NCBI GenBank assembly: GCA_015296065.1 | Contig: DVDU01000022.1 | Coordinates: forward strand, 1-33,906 | Length of the DNA: 33,906 nt | Reading direction: 5' to 3' | Source of the DNA: Oscillatoriaceae cyanobacterium M33_DOE_052 | GTDB taxonomy: Bacteria; Cyanobacteriota; Cyanobacteriia; Cyanobacteriales; Laspinemataceae | Shown here: piece after piece, positions 16,904 to 25,174 of the stretch | How the letters are laid out: the number at the start of each line of letters is the position of its first letter | Position numbering within the stretch: position 1 is the stretch's first letter | The notes under the pieces: model-generated | The model's input: the letters and a program-made list of their open reading frames with translations, nothing else | Database searches by the model: none | What the model was told of the DNA's origin: nothing | Made by a program: the position numbers and the translations under genes

Positions 16904-16939
16904 TTCTTTGTCGGTTGGGTTGATGGCTGTTACCCAACT
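16904..16939. repeat. 36-bp direct repeat, copy 1
   Basis: The 36 bases from TTCTTTGTCGG to TTACCCAACT are identical to 17109-17144. Inside, GTTGGGT and ACCCAAC form a 7-bp hairpin with an 11-base loop. The flanks are also loosely alike (CATTAAGATTATC here, CATTAAGATTTATC before copy 2), so a longer segment was duplicated. Confidence 0.8.
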
Positions 16940-17108
16940 ACATACTAACCCAAATATCAATCGGCGCCGAGCTTGTCCGTGCCCTCCAAATCCCAAAAGT
17001 CACAAAAATTACCCAAAATGACCAAAATTTATCGCCGGATGGGCACGGCTTCATTAAGATTTATCTTCAACCCGAAAGATTTATGTAGCTGTGCTACTAC
17101 GGGAGCTT

Positions 17109-17144
17109 TTCTTTGTCGGTTGGGTTGATGGCTGTTACCCAACT
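17109..17144. repeat. 36-bp direct repeat, copy 2
   Basis: Second perfect copy, 205 bases downstream of copy 1 and 46 bases before the FAAL2 ATG. It would place the GTTGGGT/ACCCAAC hairpin in or near the FAAL2 leader. Confidence 0.8.
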
Positions 17145-17190
17145 CCATAAAAATGACCAAATATTTTTGACTATTGAAAATTGATGAATT

Positions 17191-18963
17191 ATGGTGCATA
17201 AGAGTTTTAAAGCTGATACGATTATTGATATATTGCGCTACCGCTCTGCTGAAACCCCAGAGGCGATCGCTTACAATTTTTTGGTGGACGGAGAAACAGA
17301 AACTGTTAGTTTCACCTATCAGCAATTGGAGGCTGTGGCTATTGGCATCGCCCAAACCCTCTCCGGAGTATGTGACCCGGGAGACAGAGTGCTGCTGCTG
17401 TACCCCCCTGGTTTAGAATACATTGCTGCTTTTTTCGGGTGTTTGATGGCTGGGGTGGTGGCGGTTCCCGCCTATCCACCGCGTCCCAACCGGAGTTTAT
17501 CTCGAATCCAAGTCATTGCGGCGGACTGTGATGCTCAGGTGGCTTTGACGAATCAGACGGTTTTGGCGGGAGTGCGGCGACAACTGGCGGCGACGCCAGA
17601 GTTAGAACATCTGCAATGGGTGGCAACGGATGGGTTGACTGAGACGACTGCGGGGAAATGGCAACCGCCGACGATCGACGGGGAAACTTTGGCGTTTCTG
17701 CAATACACCTCTGGCTCTACGGCGGCACCAAAAGGGGTAAAGATTGTCCACAGCAACCTGATGCACAATCTGGCGGTTATATACCAGTGTTTTGGACACC
17801 ATGACCAGAGTGTGGGGGTGATTTGGCTGCCCCCATATCACGATATGGGTTTAATTGGGGGGGTACTACAACCGCTGTATGGGGGTTTCCCTGTTACATT
17901 AATGTCGCCGCTGATGTTTCTGCAAAATCCATTCCGGTGGTTACAGGCGATTTCCCGCTACGGGGGGACTACCAGCGGCGGTCCTAATTTTGCTTATGAG
18001 TTTTGCACCCGCAAGATACCGGAGGAGCGGCTGGAGCTGTTGGACTTGAGCAGTTGGGATTTGGCTTTTAATGGGGCGGAGCCCATCCATTACGAGACTT
18101 TGGAGCGGTTCGCGGCGAAGTTTGCCCCCTGTGGTTTCCGCAAGGAGGCTTTTTATCCCTGCTATGGCATGGCGGAGGCGACTTTAATGGTTTCTGGGGG
18201 GGTGAAGGGGGCGCCTTTATGTACGGTGGTGGTGGATGGCTCAGCTTTAACGGAAAATCGCGTTGTCCCCGTGGCTGGGGATGTGGCTGAGGGAAGAGTT
18301 TTGGTGGGTTGTGGTGCGGCTGTTCCGGGACATGGGGTGGCGATCGTCCATCCCGAAACTGGCGTCCGCTGTCCTGATGGGGAAGTGGGAGAAATTTGGG
18401 CGATCGGGCCGAGCATCGCTCGCGGCTATTGGCAACAACTGGAGCTATCTGATGCGGCTTTTGGCGCGGTGATCAAAGACACTGCACTGGCACCCCTTGA
18501 CCCCGAAACACCAAGCAAATATCTGCGCACTGGAGATTTAGGCTTTTTAGCGGCGGGGCAGTTGTTCGTCACTGGGCGCTTAAAGGATTTAATTATTGTC
18601 GGTGGTCAAAACCATTATCCTCAAGATATCGAGCGGACAGTAGAAGCGGCGCACCCCAGCATCCGACCAAGCTCGGTGGCGGCATTTGCGGTGGAGGTGG
18701 AGGGGGAAGAAAAGCTGGTGGTAGTGGCAGAGGTGGAACGACGCCCCAGAAACCTAGTTTCGCCAAACGGGTCTGAGGTGCTAAATGTTAAGGAAGTGAT
18801 ACAATCTATCCGGCGATCGGTCTCAGAACATCACGACCTGCTTGTTTACTCGGCACTGCTACTAAAACCGGGAGGTATTCCCAAAACTTCTAGCGGTAAA
18901 ATTCAGCGCCATGCCTGTCGGGCTGGGTTTGTGGCCGGGACCCTAGAGGTGTTGCCGGATTGA
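17191..18963 (+). CDS. Fatty acyl-AMP ligase (FAAL), copy 2
   Basis: Second acyl-AMP ligase of the locus, 590 aa. It has PPYHDMGLIGGVLQPLYGG, GGPNFAYEFCTRK, FYPCYGMAEATLMVSGG, YLRTGDLGFL, GGQNHYPQDIERT and the C-terminal TSSGKIQRHACR, so the adenylating core and A10 Lys are complete. The P-loop reads YTSGSTAAPKGV (172-183), with AA in place of the GT of copy 1; the Lys is kept. It shares most motifs with the FAAL at 14247 but differs in the linker at 120-160. Two FAALs suggest two different acyl chains or two carrier proteins (inference). The ATG lacks a good ribosome site. The next gene is the ACAD after 226 bases. Confidence 0.93.
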   Translation: MVHKSFKADTIIDILRYRSAETPEAIAYNFLVDGETETVSFTYQQLEAVAIGIAQTLSGVCDPGDRVLLLYPPGLEYIAAFFGCLMAGVVAVPAYPPRPNRSLSRIQVIAADCDAQVALTNQTVLAGVRRQLAATPELEHLQWVATDGLTETTAGKWQPPTIDGETLAFLQYTSGSTAAPKGVKIVHSNLMHNLAVIYQCFGHHDQSVGVIWLPPYHDMGLIGGVLQPLYGGFPVTLMSPLMFLQNPFRWLQAISRYGGTTSGGPNFAYEFCTRKIPEERLELLDLSSWDLAFNGAEPIHYETLERFAAKFAPCGFRKEAFYPCYGMAEATLMVSGGVKGAPLCTVVVDGSALTENRVVPVAGDVAEGRVLVGCGAAVPGHGVAIVHPETGVRCPDGEVGEIWAIGPSIARGYWQQLELSDAAFGAVIKDTALAPLDPETPSKYLRTGDLGFLAAGQLFVTGRLKDLIIVGGQNHYPQDIERTVEAAHPSIRPSSVAAFAVEVEGEEKLVVVAEVERRPRNLVSPNGSEVLNVKEVIQSIRRSVSEHHDLLVYSALLLKPGGIPKTSSGKIQRHACRAGFVAGTLEVLPD

Positions 18964-19189
18964 TGAGACGGGGAGACTGGGAGACTTTCTAGACGGGGTG
19001 ACTGGGAGACGGAGGAGAGAGAGGGAAGAGGGGGAAGAGGGGGAAGAGGGGGAGGAGGGGGAGGAATATTGCTTCCCACACTCCCCACACTCCCCACACT
19101 CCCCACACTCCCCACACTTCCCCCCGTCCAGAAGTCCCCCAGTCCCCTGGTCTCTTGGTCTTATTTGGGGGTATAAGGAGAGTTTTTTG
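18964..19189. repeat. 9-bp tandem purine and pyrimidine repeats between FAAL2 and ACAD
   Basis: A run of 56 purines (19011-19066) contains three GGGAAGAGG units and one GGGAGGAGG (19023-19058). It is followed by a second 9-bp array: CCCACACTC four times plus a variant (19075-19119). Flanking GACGGGG...CTGGGAGAC copies (18968-19010) are roughly complementary to 19125-19160, so the whole can fold as a large imperfect hairpin. The reading frame through it is not conserved protein. Confidence 0.75.
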
Positions 19190-20986
19190 ATGCTTGCACT
19201 AGGACAGTACGCCACTGCAGAAGCGCTAGAACAGTATCTCGGTGATCCGGGAAATCCTGAAAATCTGTTTTCGTTTCGCAATTCCATCGAGTTGGATGAG
19301 CGGGACGAGTATCCGGAGGCAATTTGCGCCCTCCTGAACGACTGGAAGGTATATGAATACTACATTCCCAAGGATTTAGGCGGGAAACTAAAGTCCTGGG
19401 AGGAAATGCTGGCGATCGCCCGGACGATCGCTCGCCGGGACCTGACAGCAGCGATCGCCCACGGCTGCACCTATTTGGGCGCCTCCCCGGTGTGGCTTTC
19501 TGGCTCCACGGCCCAGAAACATCGTGTGGCTGAGTTAATCAAAAATCAACAGCAAATTTCCTTTGGGCTCACAGAGAAAGACCACGGTAGCGATATTCTC
19601 TCCAGCGAAACCCAGGTGGAAAAAACCGATGCCGGTTATTTGCTCGCCGGGGAAAAGTGGCTCATCGGCAATGCCAGCCGCAGCAGCGCCCTAGCGGTAT
19701 TTGCCCGCACCCAAGCCAAGGGCGGACCGAGGGGCTTTTCCCTGTTTCTGGTGGAAAAAGACCAACTCGACCCCACATCCTACGGGTATCTGCCCAAAAT
19801 CAAAACCCACGGCTTACGCGGCGCCAATATCTGTGGCATTACTTTCCATAACAGCCACCTCTCTCCCGATGCGCTCATCGAACCCCAGGGTACGGGTTTG
19901 GAAATCATCCTCAAAGCCTTCCAAATCACCCGCACCCTGCATGCGGGAGCAGCTCCGTCCTTGGGACAGGCGGATACAGCCTTGCGGGTGACGCTCAATT
20001 TCGCCCTGTCGCGGGAACTGTACGGCGGTACGGTTTGGGATATTGACCATGTGCGCCAAAGTTTGATTGATGTGTTTGCCGATATTCTGATTTGCGATTG
20101 TATGTCGATCGCCGCTGTGCGCGCCCTGCACGCCGCCACCGACCAGATGAGCCTGATTTCGGCAATTATTAAATATTTCGTCCCCACCACCGTCGAAGAC
20201 CTCATCCACCGCCTGTCCGCCATTTTAGGCGCCCGCTTTTACCTGCGGGAGGAACATTGTTGGGGAATTTTTCAAAAAATCGTCCGCGACCACGGCATTA
20301 TTAGCGTCTTTGATGGTAGCACGGCGGTGAATTTACACGGCATCGCCCTGCAACTCCCCAGCCTCGCCGCCTATCGCTCTCAAACTGATATTAAAAGCTC
20401 AGAAGGGATTAAAGAAAGACTCGCGAGCATTTTTGATTTGCAGCAAACCCTGCCAGATTTTGACCCCCAAAAATTAGAAATTTACAATCGGGGCCGTGAT
20501 GACATCTTACAAAGCATAGAAATCGCGATCGCTGACCTTTATCACTTAAAATCTAACCCCGGCGATGTGCCCAGTGATGTGCTACAACAAATTATCACCC
20601 TCACTGGGGAAATCCAAACTGTCATCGAAGCTCAGGAGGCGCATTTAGCCAAAATGGGCAGTAACACCGCCGCCAAAGCCAGTAAATCCAGAGAAATGTT
20701 TACCATCTCCAAGCAATACTGCGCCCTCCATGCTGCCGTTGCTTGCCTACAAATGTGGCTGCACAACCGGCAAACTTTGGGGGCATTTTTCCAGCAAGGC
20801 GAATGGCTGGTAGTATGCTTACACCGCTTGATGGCATCATTTTATCGCCCGCTGGATACCATCCCCCCTTCCTATTTAGAAAATATCGGTCAAGAGATGT
20901 TGCGATTATATGCAGAAGACAAGCTGTTTTCCATTGTTCCCTTACAACTAGCCAAAAAAGGCACATTAGGCGCAGACTCTAAGTAG
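19190..20986 (+). CDS. Acyl-CoA dehydrogenase-like flavoprotein with long C-terminal extension
   Basis: Family members use FAD to introduce an alpha,beta double bond in an acyl thioester; in FAAL-containing clusters the substrate is often acyl-ACP. Residues about 30-390 match the fold: FGLTEKDHGSDI (125-136) is the FAD-binding signature, followed by YLLAGEKWLIGNAS and LRGANICGITF. Residues 280-390 are the helical domain. The usual catalytic Glu of YEGT is here Asp375 in VFDGSTAVNLHGI, so activity may be altered. About 200 further residues (395-598), largely helical, exceed a normal family member. The ATG at 19190 has AAGGAG at 19175-19180; the reading frame open upstream is repeat-derived. 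It belongs to the lipid locus. Confidence 0.88.
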   Translation: MLALGQYATAEALEQYLGDPGNPENLFSFRNSIELDERDEYPEAICALLNDWKVYEYYIPKDLGGKLKSWEEMLAIARTIARRDLTAAIAHGCTYLGASPVWLSGSTAQKHRVAELIKNQQQISFGLTEKDHGSDILSSETQVEKTDAGYLLAGEKWLIGNASRSSALAVFARTQAKGGPRGFSLFLVEKDQLDPTSYGYLPKIKTHGLRGANICGITFHNSHLSPDALIEPQGTGLEIILKAFQITRTLHAGAAPSLGQADTALRVTLNFALSRELYGGTVWDIDHVRQSLIDVFADILICDCMSIAAVRALHAATDQMSLISAIIKYFVPTTVEDLIHRLSAILGARFYLREEHCWGIFQKIVRDHGIISVFDGSTAVNLHGIALQLPSLAAYRSQTDIKSSEGIKERLASIFDLQQTLPDFDPQKLEIYNRGRDDILQSIEIAIADLYHLKSNPGDVPSDVLQQIITLTGEIQTVIEAQEAHLAKMGSNTAAKASKSREMFTISKQYCALHAAVACLQMWLHNRQTLGAFFQQGEWLVVCLHRLMASFYRPLDTIPPSYLENIGQEMLRLYAEDKLFSIVPLQLAKKGTLGADSK

Positions 20987-21008
20987 GTCTGGCACCGATA
21001 ATATCCCA

Positions 21009-21042
21009 AAACCAGGTTGATTAAAGCTGATTGACCTGGTTT
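21009..21042 (+). terminator. Hairpin after the ACAD gene
   Basis: AAACCAGGT (21009-21017) and ACCTGGTTT (21034-21042) form a 9-bp stem 22 bases past the ACAD stop. A T-rich stretch follows only 12 bases later. AAACCAGGTT-type sequences are dispersed here, so this may be a repeat reused as a terminator. Confidence 0.4.
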
Positions 21043-21093
21043 CTGTTACTGGCTATTTTTTTGATTCAGCAGGATATTTATTGATTATTTTTG

Positions 21094-21102
21094 TGCTATA
21101 GT
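21094..21102 (+). promoter_or_regulatory. Candidate extended -10 promoter for acp-AOS-SDR
   Basis: TGCTATAGT is a good extended -10 in a very A/T-rich stretch, with only a weak -35. It would give a leader of about 320 bases before the ACP start. Confidence 0.3.
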
Positions 21103-21143
21103 AATTATTATCTAAACCCATACAGAATCTGGAAGGATTGTTT

Positions 21144-21194
21144 ATGGAACTCAAAATGCCTGATGGTGTGTGTGTTAGAAAGGATTTAGCATAA
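21144..21194 (+). CDS. Possible 16-codon leader ORF
   Basis: ATG at 21144 is preceded by GGAAGG (21131-21136) at a good distance and opens 16 codons, MELKMPDGVCVRKDLA, ending TAA at 21192-21194. It lies in the leader of the ACP transcript proposed here. Nothing else supports translation, and it could be the remnant of a gene. Confidence 0.2.
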   Translation: MELKMPDGVCVRKDLA

Positions 21195-21233
21195 CTGCCG
21201 TGTCATCCCCAAACATATTGCCTAGACTCAGTT

Positions 21234-21362
21234 TAGAAACCGGGTTGGGTTGAGCAACCAGCCGCTCATAATTTTGCTGTCATCTATCCTCAGTCATTTG
21301 TCCAATAAGTATATGACTGAGGACAAGGGATAAGTGATAAAGGACAAGCAACCCAGTTTCTA
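21234..21362. mobile_element. 129-bp MITE-like element with 14-bp inverted ends
   Basis: TAGAAACCGGGTTG (21234-21247) is matched by CAACCCAGTTTCTA (21349-21362), 13 of 14 in inverted order. Inside is a perfect 10-bp hairpin CCTCAGTCAT (21288-21297) / ATGACTGAGG (21313-21322) and a TTTGTCC/GGACAA block. No transposase is encoded. No target-site duplication is obvious, so it may be a folded repeat instead of a true mobile element. Confidence 0.45.
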
Positions 21363-21432
21363 TCCCCCGGTCCCCCTTGGCGTTTCGCCGTACTTGAGTT
21401 ATTTTGAGTTAAATGTGATAGAGGAGTGAACA

Positions 21433-21909
21433 GTGAAACTTTTACACCAGATTGGCAACGATACCAAGTCTAAAGAATCACCTGTGGTCAGCTACGATAC
21501 AGAAACTATGGTCAACTCACCAGAGGGACAATTGCCCACCACAGCGGGAATTCAAAATTGGTTAGTGGCACAGGTGGCCGCTAGACTGGAGATGCCGGAG
21601 GCTCAAATCGATACGGAAAAAGATTTTAGCGAATATGGCCTCAGTTCGATCGAAGCGGTGAACCTGTCTGGGGAGTTGGAAAATTTCCTAGGTAAACGCC
21701 TGTCTCCTACTCTCATCTGGGATTATCCCAATATCGCAGCTTTGGCAGCGTATCTCGGTGAGGAAATGTCCCCGAAAACTGCTGATGCTCCCCAAAAGTC
21801 AGCAATGGAGGCGGTAGCAGCCGAGCAGCTATTGGCCAATTTGGATAAGATGAGTGATGCGGATGTGGATGCTATGCTCAGCTCGATGCTATCGGAACAG
21901 GAGCCCTAA
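21433..21909 (+). CDS. Stand-alone acyl carrier protein with C-terminal docking-like tail
   Basis: Carries acyl chains as 4'-phosphopantetheine thioesters. The carrier domain spans about residues 38-112 and contains DFSEYGLSSIEAVNLSGELE; Ser72 takes the place of the Ser modified with phosphopantetheine (GLSS in place of GxDS). About 45 further residues end LLANLDKMSDADVDAMLSSML, a pattern seen at the ends of PKS-type carrier proteins, where it can act as a docking segment. GTG 21433 is supported by GAGGAG at 21421-21426. The stop codon touches the start of the alpha-oxoamine synthase at 21910, so the two are coupled and very likely partners. The FAALs would load it. Confidence 0.92.
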   Translation: MKLLHQIGNDTKSKESPVVSYDTETMVNSPEGQLPTTAGIQNWLVAQVAARLEMPEAQIDTEKDFSEYGLSSIEAVNLSGELENFLGKRLSPTLIWDYPNIAALAAYLGEEMSPKTADAPQKSAMEAVAAEQLLANLDKMSDADVDAMLSSMLSEQEP

Positions 21910-23250
<1,341 letters not shown>

Positions 23251-23284
23251 GGGTTAAACATCAGAAATTGGGGGAGGAAATAAG

Positions 23285-24109
23285 ATGAAATTTCAGGGGC
23301 AACATGCGATCGTCACTGGCGGTTCCAGTGGTATCGGTAAGGCAACTGCCATACTTCTGGCGGCTGCTGGTGCCAATATTTCTATTATTGGCCGCACTAA
23401 AAGCAAGTTGGCGGCGGCTGTAGGGGAAATTGAGGCGGCGAGAGCGGCTTCGACACAGCGGGTTTTGGCTATTCCTGCGGATGTGGCCGATCGCTCCCAC
23501 GCCGAAGCCGCGATCGCCCGGGCGATCGACCAACTCGGTCCAGCGGACATCCTCATTACTTCTGCAGGTATCGCTCACCCTGGTTACTTCCAAGAGCTAC
23601 CGATAGAAATCTTCGAGCAGACGATGGCGATTAACTACTTCGGTACACTCTACTGTATCCGCGCCGTCCTGCCCTTGATGGTAGCACGGAACAAAGGTCA
23701 CATCGTGATTATTTCTTCCGGTGCTGGTCTCATTGGTATCTATGGTTATACCCCCTACAGTCCCACTAAATTTGCCCTCCGGGGTTTAGCAGAGTCTTTG
23801 CGTGGTGAGCTGAAGTTGAAAGGGATTAACGTTTCTATTGTTTATCCCCCCGATACCGATACCCCCCAACTCGCCGAAGAAAACAAAACCAAACCGCTGG
23901 AAACGAAGGCTATTACCGCCACGGCGGAAACTTGGACAGCGGAAGGGGTAGGAAAAGAAATCCTCAGTGCGATCGAGCATAACCGATTTGCCGTCACTCC
24001 CGGTTTGGAAATGGCCCTCCTTAACCGCCTTCACAGTCTCCTTTACCCGCTGCTCAACCAATACTTTAACTCCATTATCACCAAAACCCGCAAACAAACT
24101 GGTTTGTAG
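23285..24109 (+). CDS. SDR reductase with 3-ketosphinganine reductase signature
   Basis: Short-chain dehydrogenase, 274 aa, NADPH type. TGGSSGIG (11-18) is the cofactor loop, ISSGAG includes Ser144/Ser145, and the active site is YSPTK (Tyr158, Lys162). The stretch after it, KFALRGLAESLRGELK, then VSIVYPPDTDTPQL (183-196), is the hallmark of 3-ketodihydrosphingosine reductase (KDSR/FVT1, Tsc10). The C-terminal region is hydrophobic (LNRLHSLLYPLLNQYF), suggesting membrane contact. It follows the oxoamine synthase by 34 bases with GGAGGA before the ATG, so it would reduce the aminoketone to an amino-alcohol. The stop codon (24107-24109) is supplied by the first unit of the downstream repeat array. 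Confidence 0.9.
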   Translation: MKFQGQHAIVTGGSSGIGKATAILLAAAGANISIIGRTKSKLAAAVGEIEAARAASTQRVLAIPADVADRSHAEAAIARAIDQLGPADILITSAGIAHPGYFQELPIEIFEQTMAINYFGTLYCIRAVLPLMVARNKGHIVIISSGAGLIGIYGYTPYSPTKFALRGLAESLRGELKLKGINVSIVYPPDTDTPQLAEENKTKPLETKAITATAETWTAEGVGKEILSAIEHNRFAVTPGLEMALLNRLHSLLYPLLNQYFNSIITKTRKQTGL

Positions 24110-24316
24110 TAGGGCTTCAGCCCAAAAAAAGGCTCGTACTAGGGCTTCAGCCCAAAAAAAGGCTCGTACTAGGGCTTCAGCCCAAAAAAAGGCTCGTAGT
24201 AGGGCTTCAGCCCAAAAAAAGGCTCGTAGTAGGGCTTCAGCCCAAAAAAAGGCTCGTAGTAGGGCTTCAGCCCAAAAAAAACTTATGAAAGAGGGCTAAA
24301 GCCCAACTACGAACCT
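24106..24316. repeat. 30-bp tandem array (5 full units + 1 partial) with inverted end
   Basis: Units starting GTAGTAGGGCTTCAGCCC and ending GGCTC lie at 24106, 24136, 24166, 24196, 24226 and 24256 with no spacers; units 2 and 3 begin GTACT. After the last, partial unit an inverted copy reads GGGCTAAAGCCCAACTAC (about 24294-24311), so the array looks like an amplified half of the palindromic element seen at 5511-5581. The first unit supplies the SDR stop codon. The 10-residue repeat read through another frame is not evidence of a protein. Confidence 0.85.
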
Positions 24317-24355
24317 TGAAAGAAGGCTTCAGCTTTTCCACTTTTCACTTTTATC

Positions 24356-24913
24356 CTACTTCAAACCCAGGCGTTTTCGCAGCAAAGTCGCCCCCATAAA
24401 CAACAAAGGCGCCACCACAAACCCCGTCAATACCAAATGCAGGGGGAAATTAAAATAAAAATACCACAGCAGCAAAGTCCCATAGGTGGAATCTGCGTGG
24501 TCAACCAAGAAAAACCAAGGGTTACTCTCATCTCCTGGCGGAATACCTAAGCGCCGTTTTAGATAAGAATTAGGTAACTCCGCCAAATTGAAAACCAAAC
24601 CCACCAGCAGGCCATATTCCCACCAATTAAAATCAGAAAATAAAATAAATTTTCCATTAGATACTACCCCTAATTGTCCCTCAACCCATTGCAGAAAAAA
24701 CACGCTAGCCGCGTGAGTCAGGGGTAAACTAATCAACCCCCGCCAGCGCTTATTCGCGCCAAACAACTCCTGATTAATCGGCTGGTTGAATATTTCAAAT
24801 AAGCTGGTTTTCCATAAAAATGGCTCTATTACTCCACCCAGAAATAAGGCTGATGCTAGCCAAATGATATTGAGGCTATCCCGGAAGATTAGCAAACCAA
24901 AATTTATATCCAT
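24356..24913 (-). CDS. CarS-like membrane protein (CDP-archaeol synthase / CTP-transferase family)
   Basis: CarS-type enzymes transfer CMP from CTP to an isoprenoid glycerol phosphate; bacterial relatives have uncertain substrates. The 185-aa protein is hydrophobic with about five membrane segments. It has three pieces of the family pattern: NKRWRGL (54-60), AELPNSYLKRRLGIPPGDE (111-129) and FFLVDHADS (134-142), matching CarS NKTWRG, KRRLGIKPG and FDxLD. The Asp residues expected for metal binding are present in the last motif (Asp138, Asp141). It is convergent with the SDR gene and could activate a lipid head group of the nearby pathway, but this is only inference. No ribosome site is evident. 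Confidence 0.7.
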   Translation of the reverse strand: MDINFGLLIFRDSLNIIWLASALFLGGVIEPFLWKTSLFEIFNQPINQELFGANKRWRGLISLPLTHAASVFFLQWVEGQLGVVSNGKFILFSDFNWWEYGLLVGLVFNLAELPNSYLKRRLGIPPGDESNPWFFLVDHADSTYGTLLLWYFYFNFPLHLVLTGFVVAPLLFMGATLLRKRLGLK

Positions 24914-25086
24914 ATGATAACATAGTGATTGAGTCTGATTTAATTATAACCATATTTCAACAACAGATTAAAGTAAATTTTATTTTTCCATTATAGCCTA
25001 CGTACTACCAGCGTTTTTCCGTCGGTGAGTTACATATTTTCTCATAAATTCATTCTCCCATATTACGTACATCCTCGCTACAGAAG

Positions 25087-25108
25087 CAGCGGGCGAAATC
25101 GCCCGCTG
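25087..25108. repeat. Perfect 10-bp hairpin CAGCGGGCGA / TCGCCCGCTG
   Basis: A 22-base almost complete palindrome lies in the 261-base gap between the CarS-like gene and the SGNH gene, 67 bases past the SGNH stop on the - strand. It could act as a terminator for that strand, though no T-run follows. The rest of the gap is A/T-rich with no ORF. Confidence 0.4.
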
Positions 25109-25174
25109 TACCCTATAAACCAGCCATATGTTGTAGTTGTGTTGTCATGTCGATCGCTATACTACTGAAAACCG

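Larger units (their letters stand above)
16802..17190. other. Gene-free stretch before FAAL2
   Basis: No ORF is credible. The stretch consists of a dispersed-repeat block followed by a partly duplicated segment (about 16866-16939 and 17040-17144) in which CATTAAGAT is followed later by the 36-bp perfect repeat. No clear ribosome site precedes FAAL2; a promoter cannot be chosen with confidence. Confidence 0.5.
20987..21432. other. Gene-free stretch between ACAD and ACP genes
   Basis: This 446-base stretch holds a hairpin at 21009-21042, an extended -10 at 21094-21102, a 16-codon ORF at 21144-21194 and a repeat-bounded element at 21234-21362. The ACP ribosome site GAGGAG is at 21421-21426. It probably separates two transcripts of the lipid locus. 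Confidence 0.5.

Noticed and set aside
18998-19189. N-terminal extension of the ACAD reading Glu/Gly and His/Ser/Pro repeats
   Set aside because: It is translation of the 9-bp DNA repeats; the AAGGAG site and family similarity begin at ATG 19190.
24106-24285. Tandem 30-bp repeats as a CRISPR array
   Set aside because: Units are contiguous with no unique spacers, and their core is a dispersed palindromic element, so this is not a CRISPR array.
23967-24299. ORF with a repeating RASAQKKAR-type peptide
   Set aside because: The frame overlaps the SDR gene and only stays open because the repeat unit is 30 bp, a multiple of three. No ribosome site or family similarity.
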